Source: Pseudovibrio flavus | GTDB lineage: Bacteria > Pseudomonadota > Alphaproteobacteria > Rhizobiales > Stappiaceae | Direction: 5' to 3' | DNA length: 64,000 bases | Assembly: GCF_009711345.1 (NCBI RefSeq) | Contig: NZ_SMMA01000064.1 | Span: 124,001-188,000 of the forward strand | Shown: piece by piece, positions 1 to 7,554 of the stretch | How positions within the stretch are numbered: the first letter of the stretch is position 1 | Layout of the letters: each line of letters opens with the position of its first letter | Position numbers and translations under genes: made by a program | The notes under the pieces: model-generated | What the model was told of the DNA's origin: nothing | Database searches by the model: none | What the model saw: only the letters and a program-made list of their open reading frames with translations

Positions 1-57
1 AGGCCCGGACAGGAGGTGATGTTAGGTGACGTTTGAACTCGACTTCAAAATTGAAAA

Positions 58-91
58 AGCCCGGAACAGACTGGTCCTCTGGTTCCGAGCT
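58..91. terminator. Rho-independent terminator-like hairpin
   Basis: Arms AGCCCGGAAC and GTTCCGAGCT pair with one mismatch around a 14-base loop. On the minus strand the stem runs into five T residues, so it would best end leftward transcription from the DUF1761 gene. It could also serve a plus-strand gene left of the window. Confidence 0.5.
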
Positions 92-110
92 CTTTTGAAA
101 ACCTGACAAC

Positions 111-137
111 AGGTGGGGGCGTTAAGCGCCCTCACCT
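111..137. terminator. Second hairpin downstream of the DUF1761 gene
   Basis: An 11-bp stem (AGGTGGGGGCG with CGCCCTCACCT, one G-U pair) with a 5-base loop lies between the DUF1761 stop codon and the hairpin at 58-91. The T tail is weak on both strands, so it may be an RNA-stabilising stem rather than a true terminator. A separate short palindrome, GAAAGCGC-A-GCGCTTTC, lies at about 151-167. Confidence 0.3.
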
Positions 138-227
138 TTGATAGTACTCAGAAAGCGCAGCGCTTTCAATGAACGCACCGCCCCTCAATCTCTAGGGAGC
201 CCTTAGCGCTTACAAAGGTCACCGTGT

Positions 228-614
228 TTAGAAGAGCCCCTGCACAATGAGCATCACCACAAGAGCGGCAATCCAGTAACCGAAGTCGATTAACGCCGCC
301 GCAGTCGACTTTTGCCCGAACTTGCCGCCAGAAAACCCCAGAACCGCGAAAGCCACCGTTGCAAGAACCACCGTCATCAGCGCGTTGTTCATAGCAGTAA
401 CGCCCACAAACCAGCTCATCAAAAACAGACCGAGGAACTGTGAGACCATTGCAAGTGCTGGCATTTTCTCAGGCCGATCAAGATCAACCCCAGTGCCGGA
501 TGCCCAAACCTTACCAAAAGCAACCGGAGAATACCAAAGCCAGCCAAGCATAAAGGATGCAATTGCGCCGACGATAACTGCGACCCAGTTCACATTAGAG
601 ATGATTTCGTTCAT
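228..614 (-). CDS. DUF1761 family membrane protein
   Basis: This is a 128-residue integral membrane protein of the DUF1761 family, whose biochemical role is unknown. The N-terminal helix carries the family-typical segment ending FMLGWLWYSPVAFGK, followed by the short loop with the W-x-S-G motif and three further hydrophobic segments. The start at 614 is chosen because a GAGGGGGGGG purine tract lies just upstream and because homologues begin near MNEII. The reading frame extends 13 codons further upstream, but those residues are polar and lack a good ribosome site. The gene stands alone on the minus strand, and two hairpins follow it. The family assignment is firm; no function is inferred. Confidence 0.85.
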   Translation of the reverse strand: MNEIISNVNWVAVIVGAIASFMLGWLWYSPVAFGKVWASGTGVDLDRPEKMPALAMVSQFLGLFLMSWFVGVTAMNNALMTVVLATVAFAVLGFSGGKFGQKSTAAALIDFGYWIAALVVMLIVQGLF

Positions 615-868
615 CACGCCCCCCCCTCTTTCTAAAACCCTACATTTGCCCATCCAAATGCACGGACTGCCATTGAAGGGGGATTCCCTTCAGAACTCAA
701 CACCAATTACCCCTAGGTTATTTACACGAGGGAGAGAGCGGCTGACACCGCCCCTCAATAGACAAGCCCGCCAGCAGGAGCCTAAAAACCTCGAAATACG
801 GCCTATTCAATTTTCGTAGGGGCATGTTAGAGTTGCGCAGCTTTACAAAAACGCCATTGGGAGGGGCT

Positions 869-1288
869 ATGACGTTTTTATTTGCTATTCCGCTAACGGT
901 GCTGCCGTTGGCGCTCTACAATCTATTCGTCTTCGGGCTGCTGGGAGCGCCCTATTCCGACCCATGGAGCATCTCCATTGTCAGCTTTACGTTGGCATCA
1001 GGTGCCACAATGGTTTTGCATCTATCGGACTTGTTTCTGGCGCTCTCGCTGCTGATCCTGTTCATCGAGCTGATGAAAGCAACACGGGCTGGTCGTAGCT
1101 CCATTATCGACCACATGATCTCCACGTTGGTGCTGCTCGCCTATCTGGTTGAGTTTCTCACCGTACAGCAAGCGGCAACCTCGGTTTTCTTCCTGCTGAT
1201 GATAATCGCAGCGCTGGACGTTATGGCAGGCTTTGCCATATCGCTGACCGGCGTTCGCCGCGATGTGGTTGTTGGCGCGCACCACTAG
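869..1288 (+). CDS. Hypothetical four-helix membrane protein
   Basis: This predicted 139-residue inner-membrane protein has four hydrophobic segments (about residues 4-27, 35-66, 80-103 and 106-125) and a short polar tail ending VVVGAHH. I do not recognise a named domain; the pattern resembles small conserved membrane proteins of Rhizobiales. The ATG at 869 is preferred because GGGAGGGG precedes it. An upstream ATG at 824, preceded by TAGGGG, would add 15 residues and cannot be excluded. It converges on phaB, with a bidirectional terminator between them. Codon usage and the helix pattern support a real gene. Confidence 0.7.
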   Translation: MTFLFAIPLTVLPLALYNLFVFGLLGAPYSDPWSISIVSFTLASGATMVLHLSDLFLALSLLILFIELMKATRAGRSSIIDHMISTLVLLAYLVEFLTVQQAATSVFFLLMIIAALDVMAGFAISLTGVRRDVVVGAHH

Positions 1289-1305
1289 CGCGTTGCGAAA
1301 CAAAA

Positions 1306-1329
1306 AAGCCGCAGACAAAGCTGCGGCTT
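1306..1329. terminator. Bidirectional terminator between a membrane protein gene and phaB
   Basis: A perfect 9-bp stem AAGCCGCAG / CTGCGGCTT with a 6-base loop is flanked by A residues on the left and T residues on the right. It can therefore end both the plus-strand membrane protein gene and the minus-strand phaB transcript. Confidence 0.85.
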
Positions 1330-1352
1330 TGAAGCGTTCGTTGCCAGATTGA

Positions 1353-2081
1353 TTACCCGTTGGCGATGTACTGACCGCCATTAATGGTAAGCACAGAGCC
1401 GGTCATAAACGCTGCAGCGTCGGAGCAAAGGTAATTGACGAGGCCGGAGATCTCTTCCGCCTTGCCAAGCCGCCCGACCGGAATTTGGCCGATAATACCT
1501 TCCAACACCTTTTCGGGCACGGCTGCCACCATGTCGGTATCAATGTAACCCGGACAGATGCAGTTGACCGTAACGCCTTTGCGCGCATTTTCCTGCGCCA
1601 GCGCTTTGGTAAAGCCGATCACACCAGCTTTTGCGGCAGAATAGTTTGCCTGACCAAGCTGCCCCTTTTGACCATTGATAGAAGAAATGTTGACGATGCG
1701 GCCAAAACCTTGCGCCCGCATACCTTCAATAACCGGGCTGCACATGGTGAACATGGAATCGAGGTTTGTGCGCATCACCTGCGACCAATCCTCAAAGCTC
1801 ATTTTGTGAAACCAGCCATCGCGGGTAATACCGGCGTTGTTGACCAAAACACCGATTGCGCCGAGCTCTTCTTGCACCTGCGCAATGCCTAACTGGCAGG
1901 CTCGCTCGTCCGCAACATCCCACTTGTAAACGGAAATTCCGGTCTCGCTGCGAAAAGCTTCTGCCTTTTCCGTATTGCCTGCGTAAGTGGCAGCTACAGT
2001 AAAACCGGCGCTTTGAAGACCCTTAGAAATAGCTGCGCCAATGCCGCGCGTACCACCAGTAACAACTGCAACTTTACTCAT
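1353..2081 (-). CDS. phaB: Acetoacetyl-CoA reductase PhaB
   Basis: This 242-residue short-chain dehydrogenase reduces acetoacetyl-CoA to (R)-3-hydroxybutyryl-CoA with NADPH, the second step of polyhydroxybutyrate synthesis in the cytoplasm. The N-terminus carries the Rossmann motif TGGTRGIG (residues 8-15), then VNNAG. The catalytic Ser-Tyr-Lys set is in NISSING...QANYSAAK near residues 138-155, and the ending VLTINGGQYIANG is typical of PhaB. Start 2081 is used because MSKVAVVTGG is the family N-terminus and a purine-rich site precedes it. It lies 104 bases downstream of phaA on the same strand, with a long hairpin between. No PHA synthase gene (phaC) is in the window. Confidence 0.95.
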   Translation of the reverse strand: MSKVAVVTGGTRGIGAAISKGLQSAGFTVAATYAGNTEKAEAFRSETGISVYKWDVADERACQLGIAQVQEELGAIGVLVNNAGITRDGWFHKMSFEDWSQVMRTNLDSMFTMCSPVIEGMRAQGFGRIVNISSINGQKGQLGQANYSAAKAGVIGFTKALAQENARKGVTVNCICPGYIDTDMVAAVPEKVLEGIIGQIPVGRLGKAEEISGLVNYLCSDAAAFMTGSVLTINGGQYIANG

Positions 2082-2132
2082 TTGAACCCGTCCCTGTTTC
2101 AAGCCCATACAGGAACAGTGTCAGCGTTAATA

Positions 2133-2161
2133 CCTAGGGAAGTCAAGCAGACTTCCCTAGG
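2133..2161. other. Perfect 12-bp stem hairpin between phaA and phaB
   Basis: CCTAGGGAAGTC (2133-2144) and GACTTCCCTAGG (2150-2161) are exactly complementary across a 5-base loop. On the plus strand it is followed by GTTTT; on the minus strand, the direction of the pha genes, by TATTA. It may partly terminate, or protect the 3' end of, the phaA message and so set the phaA:phaB ratio. This is inference. Confidence 0.6.
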
Positions 2162-2185
2162 GTTTTCCTAGTAATTAGTCTGGCT

Positions 2186-3370
2186 CTAGTCGCGTTCTAC
2201 ACAAAGTGCAACGCCCATTCCGCCGCCAATACAAAGGGTTGCAAGTCCTTTCTTAGCATCGGCCCGCTTCATCTCATGCAAAAGACCTACGAGAATTCGA
2301 GCGCCGGATGCACCAATCGGATGACCAATTGCAATTGCGCCGCCATTTACATTGACCTTGGAAGTATCAAGGCCCAAACCTTTGTTTACAGCGCAAGCTT
2401 GTGCTGCAAATGCTTCGTTTGCTTCAACAAGATCAAGATCGGCAACAGACCAGCCCGCTTTTTCAAGCGCTTTTTGGGAAGCTGGAATAGGTCCGGTTCC
2501 CATGAAGGCAGGGTCCACACCTGCTGTCGCCCAAGATGCGATTCGCGCCAGTGGCTTCAGGCCGCGCTTTTCAGCCTCCTCAGCACTCATAAGCACAAGT
2601 GCCGCCGCACCATCATTAAGACCGGACGCGTTAGCAGCGGTTACAGAGCCTTCCTTATTAAAGGCAGGACGCAGCTTTTCCATCTTGTCGATGGTTGCAC
2701 CATGGCGGATGTATTCATCATCTTCCACCACGCGCTCGCCCTTGCGCTCTTTAACCGTTACCGGCGTAATTTCTTCCTTGAATTTACCGGCCTTTTGCGC
2801 AGCCTCAGCTTTGTTTTGGGAAGCAACGGCAAACTCGTCCTGCTGCTGGCGGCTAATTTCAAATTTCAGCGCCACGTTCTCGGCGGTCTGGCCCATGTGA
2901 TAGCCGTTAAACGCATCCCAAAGACCATCTTTGATCATGGTGTCGACCATCTTGTAGTCGCCCATCTTCACACCATCACGCAGGTGCTGGCAGTGCGGCG
3001 ACATGCTCATGTTTTCCTGACCACCAGCCACGATCACAGAAGCATCGCCGGTCATGATCTGCTGCATGCCCATTGCCACGGTGCGCAAGCCCGAGCCGCA
3101 AACCTGATTGACGATAATAGCGGAGGAACTTTCTGGAAGACCTGCTTTGAGCGCAGCCTGACGCGCCGGATTTTGCCCTTGTCCGGTAGTCAGCACCTGC
3201 CCGAAAATAACTTCATCCACCTCTTCCGGCGCCACATTGGCTCTTTCCAACGCAGACTTGATGACAAGAGCGCCAAGGTCGTGCGCAGGAATTTTAGCAA
3301 AAGAGCCGTTAAAGGAGCCTACAGGCGTACGCGTCGCACTAACAATGACGACGTCCTTCGGTGTGCTCAT
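2186..3370 (-). CDS. phaA: Acetyl-CoA acetyltransferase (beta-ketothiolase) PhaA
   Basis: This 394-residue thiolase condenses two acetyl-CoA into acetoacetyl-CoA, the first step of polyhydroxybutyrate synthesis, and also works in ketone-body and fatty-acid metabolism. The nucleophilic Cys is in [10 protein letters not shown] (about residue 91). The active-site His is in [15 protein letters not shown], and the second catalytic Cys in [11 protein letters not shown] near the C-terminus. The length matches biosynthetic thiolases. Start 3370 ([18 protein letters not shown]) follows GGGAGAACAAG; the longer open frame adds 22 atypical residues. phaB follows on the same strand, and phaR is divergent across about 300 bases. 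Confidence 0.96.
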   Translation of the reverse strand: MSTPKDVVIVSATRTPVGSFNGSFAKIPAHDLGALVIKSALERANVAPEEVDEVIFGQVLTTGQGQNPARQAALKAGLPESSSAIIVNQVCGSGLRTVAMGMQQIMTGDASVIVAGGQENMSMSPHCQHLRDGVKMGDYKMVDTMIKDGLWDAFNGYHMGQTAENVALKFEISRQQQDEFAVASQNKAEAAQKAGKFKEEITPVTVKERKGERVVEDDEYIRHGATIDKMEKLRPAFNKEGSVTAANASGLNDGAAALVLMSAEEAEKRGLKPLARIASWATAGVDPAFMGTGPIPASQKALEKAGWSVADLDLVEANEAFAAQACAVNKGLGLDTSKVNVNGGAIAIGHPIGASGARILVGLLHEMKRADAKKGLATLCIGGGMGVALCVERD

Positions 3371-3671
3371 TCTTGTTCTCCCAATTAGACAGTGTTTTTC
3401 GTCCCACAAAACGCTGCGTGCCCGATTATACCACACCAGTACCTCGCCCCTGAGGCACCGGCGATTCGCACGGGAAGCGACAAGCCTCCCATGATGCAGC
3501 GCACCATAAGTTATATCACAGATTGTATTTTAGACTACACCAAACAGAAAAAGTGTGGTCACAACCAAGGTTTTGGGCTTAAGCTGTCTTTTTGAGGAAA
3601 CGTTCCGCACAAATCTATTAGGATCGAAAAATTAACGGCAAATAATATGCCGCCGAAGCACGGTAGAAGAG
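3371..3671. promoter_or_regulatory. Divergent phaA / phaR regulatory region
   Basis: No gene is seen in these 301 bases. They separate the divergent starts of phaA and phaR and must hold both promoters. An imperfect inverted repeat GACTACAC (3533-3540) / GTGTGGTC (3553-3560), matching at seven of eight positions, sits in an AT-rich stretch nearer phaR. PhaR is known to repress its own gene and pha genes, so this is a candidate operator, but it does not match a published PhaR consensus that I can recall with certainty. Confidence 0.45.
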
Positions 3672-4256
3672 ATGGCAAATACAAATCAGGCCACAGTTAT
3701 TAAAAAATACGCGAACAGGCGCCTGTATAACACTGGCACCAGTTCCTACGTCACGCTTGAAGACTTGGCAGTCATGGTAAAGAACGAGGAGGACTTTATC
3801 GTATATGACGCCAAGACCGGAGAAGACATTACGCGTTCCGTTCTCACGCAGATCATTTTTGATCAGGAGAACAAGGGGCAGAATCTGCTGCCTATCACCT
3901 TCCTTCGCCAACTGATCCGCTTTTACGGCGACAGCATGCAGAATATGGTGCCAAGTTATCTTGAGTACACCATGTCTACCCTGACCCGTGAGCAGGAGAA
4001 GATCCGCGGCCAGATGTCTGACGCTTTTGGCACATCCGCCTTTGACGTCATCGAAGATCAGGTCAAGCGCAATGCGGAAATGTTTGAACGTGCCATGAAG
4101 ATGTTCATGCCGTTTGACAATGCTCAAGGGACAGAAAAGCCGCAAAGCCCGAAGGAAGAAACGCCCGCAGCGCCTGCATCCGATCTGTCTGACATGCAAA
4201 AGCAGCTGGCAGAGATGCAAAAGAAAATCGACGCATTGGCCGAAAGCAAAAAGTAA
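3672..4256 (+). CDS. phaR: Polyhydroxyalkanoate synthesis repressor PhaR
   Basis: This 194-residue DNA- and PHB-binding regulator represses phasin and pha gene expression until polymer granules titrate it away. The N-terminal PHB/PHA accumulation regulator DNA-binding domain begins with the hallmark VIKKYANRRLYNTGTSSYVTLEDLA (residues 9-33). A second domain, FLRQLIRFYGDSMQNMVPSYLE, follows at about residues 78-100, and a Gln/Lys-rich coiled-coil tail (SDMQKQLAEMQKKIDAL) ends the protein. It is divergent from phaA, the usual Rhizobiales arrangement, and is followed by a strong terminator. The assignment is secure; which genes it controls here is not shown by the sequence. Confidence 0.95.
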   Translation: MANTNQATVIKKYANRRLYNTGTSSYVTLEDLAVMVKNEEDFIVYDAKTGEDITRSVLTQIIFDQENKGQNLLPITFLRQLIRFYGDSMQNMVPSYLEYTMSTLTREQEKIRGQMSDAFGTSAFDVIEDQVKRNAEMFERAMKMFMPFDNAQGTEKPQSPKEETPAAPASDLSDMQKQLAEMQKKIDALAESKK

Positions 4257-4292
4257 GCGGCCGCTTGCTCGATTACATCAAGTCGATCTATT

Positions 4293-4327
4293 CAAAAAAA
4301 GGGGCGCCCATACGCCCCTTTTTTTGT
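4293..4327. terminator. Strong bidirectional terminator after phaR
   Basis: A stem GGGGCG / CGCCCC is extended by seven A residues before and seven T residues after, so it is symmetrical. It serves phaR on the plus strand and the converging heme-binding-like gene on the minus strand. Confidence 0.9.
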
Positions 4328-4338
4328 GCTTCACACAA

Positions 4339-4773
4339 TCAACCAACGTCTGGCTGAAATCCGCCAGCTGCGATACCGGCAATCGCACATGCTTCATCAT
4401 TTTCGGAAGTATCGCCCGTTATGCCGACAGCGCCAAGAATTGCGCCGGTGCTGGCATCTTTGGCCAGAACGCCGCCGGGAACCGGCACAATGTTACCGCC
4501 TGCCAAACCGTTGAGCGCCTGCACAAAGTGAGGTCGGCTGACAGCATTTTCATTGAGCCAGCGAGACCCAGCCCCAACCGACAAAGCGCCAAAAGCCTTG
4601 CCGTGGGCAATCTGCGGCCGCAGCAAAGATGATCCATCCTGCCGCTCCATTGCCACCACGTGTCCGCCAGCATCCAAAACAGCTACGGTGATTGGCTTTA
4701 AACCCAGCTCGGCAGCCTTTTCCTGCGCCTTTGCGATAATCGCCTTGGCAGCAGAAAGATTAAATTGCGTCAT
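4339..4773 (-). CDS. GlcG/HbpS family (DUF336) protein
   Basis: This 144-residue protein belongs to the GlcG/HbpS (haem_degrading, DUF336) family. Members bind heme or act as accessory proteins in glycolate, cobalamin or heme handling. The family signature is present: VAVLDAGGHVVAMERQDGSS in the first third, KAFGALS, then GGNIVPVPGGVLAKDASTGAILGAVGITGDTSENDEACA. The N-terminal helix is LSAAKAIIAKAQEKAAELG. No signal peptide is seen, so it is likely cytoplasmic. It is divergent from the gamma-glutamyltransferase gene and has no glc or heme genes beside it, so its substrate cannot be named. Confidence 0.85.
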   Translation of the reverse strand: MTQFNLSAAKAIIAKAQEKAAELGLKPITVAVLDAGGHVVAMERQDGSSLLRPQIAHGKAFGALSVGAGSRWLNENAVSRPHFVQALNGLAGGNIVPVPGGVLAKDASTGAILGAVGITGDTSENDEACAIAGIAAGGFQPDVG

Positions 4774-4898
4774 GATCGATCCCTATCTAATCTCAGTATA
4801 ACTTCATACAGGACTAGTATCAGCGCTTGAATGGCACGAGAAGGCTCCATTTCCGAAAAGCTCCTCTGCCAAACTACAATAAATTAGGGGACCTCTTT

Positions 4899-6494
4899 TT
4901 GTTTAGAGACTTTCAATCACCCGGTCGTTCGGCGGTTTACGCCTCCAAAGCAATGGCCGCGACTTCTCACCCGCTTGCAACGCAGGCAGCGCTAGAGATT
5001 TTGCAAAAGGGCGGCAACGCAGCAGACGCAGCTGTTGCAGCTATCGCCGTTTGCAGCGTTGTTGAACCTCACATGACCGGTATTGGCGGTGACTGCTTCA
5101 CCTTGATCGCCAAGCCGGACGGCACTTTGCATGGCATGAATGCCTCTGGCCGCGCTGCAAAGAACACCTCCGGCGAGAAACTGCGCGGGCTCGGTCTTTC
5201 CAAAATTAGCACCAAGTCCGTCCATGCGATCACCGTTCCCGGCGCACTGCGCGGCTGGGAGAAAACGCTGAAAGACCATGGTCGCATGGGCTTCAAAGAC
5301 GTGCTCGCCCGCGCTATCTACTATGCCCGCAACGGCTTTGCTGTGGCTCCTCGTGTTGCTTGGGATTGGCGCACCAACCGCGACTTCCTTGCAGAAGATG
5401 AAGGCTCTGCAGCAAACTACCTGATTGAAGGCCGCGCCCCAAAAACCGGTGAGACTTTGCGCCTCAACGGCCTAGCAAATACTCTGCAAGCTGTTTCCAG
5501 CGATGGCGCTGATGCGTTCTACCTTGGCCCTATTGGGCAGGAAATTGCGGCAACCGTACAGGCCAAGGGCGGTTTCCTAACCGAGGAAGACCTTGCTGGC
5601 ATGAAAGCCGATGATGTCACGCCAATCACAGCGGACTACAACGGCATCACCGTTGCCGAACTGCCGCCAAACGGCCAAGGCGTAATCGCTCTTATCATGC
5701 TGGAACTGATGAAGCGGTTTGATGTGGCATCAATGGATCCACTTGGCCCACAGCGCTTCCATTTGGAAATGGAAATCGCAAAGCTCGCGTACTCTGGCCG
5801 TGATCGTTTTCTTGCCGAAGCCGATGCAATGCCAATGTCGGCGCAAGAACTCCTGTCACCTGCTTACATTGATGCTTTGGCGGCCAAAATCCGCATGGAT
5901 GCCGTTCTTCCGCGCCAGAGCGCAGAAGTTCTCATGCCCCATTCCGATACTGTGTATCTAACCGTTGTCGATGAAGACGGCATGGCTGTTTCCCTCATCA
6001 ACTCCATCTATCACGGCTTTGGCTCTGGCATCACGACGCCGCAGTCTGGCGTTCTGCTGCAAAACCGTGGAGCTTGCTTCTCGTTGGAAGAAGGTCACCC
6101 GAACGAATTGCAAAGCGGCAAGCGCCCGATGCACACCATCATTCCGGCAATGGCGCTCAAAGATGGCAAGCCATGGATGAGCTTTGGCGTAATGGGCGGC
6201 GGTTATCAGCCGTGCGGCCATGCGCATGTCCTTTCCAACATGCTGGACTTCGGTATGGACGTGCAAGCGGCGATCGATTGCCCGCGTATGTTCATCAATG
6301 AAGAAACGCTGGCGCTGGAAGCGGAAACCGGTGTGCCGCTTAAAACCGTCGATGCCCTGCGCGACCTCGGCCACCCAGTATCTCGCGTTGGCGCGCCGTT
6401 TGGCGGCGGTCAGGCAATCCAGTTTAATCAGGAAGGCAGTGGCCTGATTGGCGGTTCGGACCCGCGCAAAGATGGCTGCGCTATCGGCTACTAA
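4899..6494 (+). CDS. Gamma-glutamyltransferase family protein (TTG start)
   Basis: This N-terminal-nucleophile hydrolase is a single precursor of about 531 residues. Such enzymes self-cleave before a Thr and transfer or hydrolyse gamma-glutamyl groups of glutathione or related amides. The predicted cleavage Thr is residue 351 in MPHSDTVYLTVVDEDG. Upstream are the family motifs GGNAADAAVAA and EPHMTGIGGDCF; downstream are GSGI and PMHTIIPAMALKDGKP. No signal peptide is seen, unlike periplasmic Ggt. The TTG at 4899 is chosen because TAGGGG lies 8 bases ahead and homologues begin near (M)FRDFQSPGRS. A TTG at 4827 would add 24 poorly conserved residues. The exact substrate is uncertain. Confidence 0.88.
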   Translation: MFRDFQSPGRSAVYASKAMAATSHPLATQAALEILQKGGNAADAAVAAIAVCSVVEPHMTGIGGDCFTLIAKPDGTLHGMNASGRAAKNTSGEKLRGLGLSKISTKSVHAITVPGALRGWEKTLKDHGRMGFKDVLARAIYYARNGFAVAPRVAWDWRTNRDFLAEDEGSAANYLIEGRAPKTGETLRLNGLANTLQAVSSDGADAFYLGPIGQEIAATVQAKGGFLTEEDLAGMKADDVTPITADYNGITVAELPPNGQGVIALIMLELMKRFDVASMDPLGPQRFHLEMEIAKLAYSGRDRFLAEADAMPMSAQELLSPAYIDALAAKIRMDAVLPRQSAEVLMPHSDTVYLTVVDEDGMAVSLINSIYHGFGSGITTPQSGVLLQNRGACFSLEEGHPNELQSGKRPMHTIIPAMALKDGKPWMSFGVMGGGYQPCGHAHVLSNMLDFGMDVQAAIDCPRMFINEETLALEAETGVPLKTVDALRDLGHPVSRVGAPFGGGQAIQFNQEGSGLIGGSDPRKDGCAIGY

Positions 6495-6515
6495 CCAGTA
6501 GAAATAGAGAGGGCC

Positions 6516-6896
6516 TTAGGCTTGGCGCTGTAATACGCGCCCCTCTCCCATCCTTCGCGTTGAGCGCGCTGTCTGCTGATAGGTGCTCAGCGCCGCTTCT
6601 GGCTCTTCACGGCAGCGCGAGCGCATTTGAGGATGATGGTCACGCACGGCTATCAAGTGCGCAACAATGGGAGAATAGCTGCGATAAGCATCCAGACGGC
6701 GCGGCGCGGCTTGCTCATCATACAAGTCGTCCTGAGGCGTTGCCTCATAAACAACAAGCGCTTTGCTGTTGGTGTTGGCAGCTTTTAGGCTCGCATCCTC
6801 TGTGGTCTTTCGGCCAGCATGCTGCGCTGGACGACGATGACGATAGCCATAGTCGTTTCCGCCATTGCCGCTGTTAGACGCTTGGGAAACACGCAT
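6516..6896 (-). CDS. Small hypothetical protein, Arg/Gln rich
   Basis: This is an unrecognised protein of about 126 residues. The first half is polar and probably disordered (SNSGNGGNDYGYRHRRP). The second half, from DAYRSYSPIVAHLIAVRDHHPQMRSRCREEPEAALSTYQQTAR, looks like a short helical module of a kind I associate with small conserved proteins of Rhizobiales that have no assigned function. ATG 6896 is preferred because GTGGGG precedes it and a perfect hairpin occupies the stretch between it and the alternative ATG at 6929. It converges on the gamma-glutamyltransferase gene and stands 103 bases from the end of yigZ on the same strand. Confidence 0.6.
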   Translation of the reverse strand: MRVSQASNSGNGGNDYGYRHRRPAQHAGRKTTEDASLKAANTNSKALVVYEATPQDDLYDEQAAPRRLDAYRSYSPIVAHLIAVRDHHPQMRSRCREEPEAALSTYQQTARSTRRMGEGRVLQRQA

Positions 6897-6911
6897 TACA
6901 AACCCCACACC

Positions 6912-6949
6912 TGTCTCAAAAAGAGACATCAATCACCACTATAGTGATT
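6912..6949. promoter_or_regulatory. Leader hairpin and palindrome before the small hypothetical gene
   Basis: TGTCTC (6912-6917) and GAGACA (6923-6928) form a perfect hairpin around five A (plus strand) or five T (minus strand). Next to it lies a palindrome, AATCAC (6931-6936) with GTGATT (6944-6949), holding the exact 10-bp palindrome CACTATAGTG. The arrangement looks like an operator or -10 region plus leader hairpin for the minus-strand gene starting at 6896. Confidence 0.35.
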
Positions 6950-6999
6950 GCTGCGCAAAGCCTGTGCCACTGGCAGAAATTGCAGGTGATTTAGAAGGG

Positions 7000-7551
7000 T
7001 TAAATCTGATCGAGTATGTGATCAGGCCCGCTAACCGTAAGGGTTACACCATCCTCTGTGAAACTGCGGTCATCCACGGTCAAGGCAAGATTGGCGATTT
7101 TGCGCTCCAGCTCCGCACTCGAAGCAAAGGTTGCAGAGAGTCTTTTTGTCTTGATCGGGAACCACGGTACCAAATCAGCACACCGGATCACCTCATTGGC
7201 TGCGCCCGAATAGGCCCGCGCCAGACCGCCCGTTCCCAGTTTGATACCGCCGAAGTAGCGCACCACAATAACCCCGCAGTTGACGAGGTTCGCGCCTATC
7301 ATGGTCTTCAGCATGGGCATGCCGGAGGTTCCGGCAGGCTCGCCGTCATCCTTGGCGCTTTCAATGACGCGCCCGTTCTCTTGAATGTAGCGAGACGCTG
7401 TCACATGGTGGTTGGCCTTGCGGTGTTCTTCACGCAAAGCCTCCAAGCGGGCATCAAAGTCTTCAAAAGGAACAAGAAACGCGAGAAAGCGGGACTTTTT
7501 CTCTTCGGTCTCCGCATACCATTCCCGCGTTACTGTAACGTAGTTTGCCAT
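7000..7551 (-). CDS. YigZ/IMPACT family protein
   Basis: This 183-residue member of the UPF0029/IMPACT family (YigZ in E. coli) has an unassigned biochemical role; the family is linked to translation or ribosome-associated control. The N-terminal domain contains the conserved stretch KSRFLAF, then HHVTASRY, the signature DDGEPAGTSGMPMLKTM and GVIVVRYFGGIKLGTGGLARAYS. A ferredoxin-like C-terminal half follows. The length fits the family, though the C-terminal end is slightly short. The gene starts only 3 bases after the dCTP deaminase stop codon, so the two are co-transcribed and probably translationally coupled. Confidence 0.9.
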   Translation of the reverse strand: MANYVTVTREWYAETEEKKSRFLAFLVPFEDFDARLEALREEHRKANHHVTASRYIQENGRVIESAKDDGEPAGTSGMPMLKTMIGANLVNCGVIVVRYFGGIKLGTGGLARAYSGAANEVIRCADLVPWFPIKTKRLSATFASSAELERKIANLALTVDDRSFTEDGVTLTVSGPDHILDQI

Positions 7552-7554
7552 TGA

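Noticed and set aside
2276-3388. 370-codon open frame on the plus strand
   Set aside because: It is antisense to phaA, which carries all thiolase motifs.
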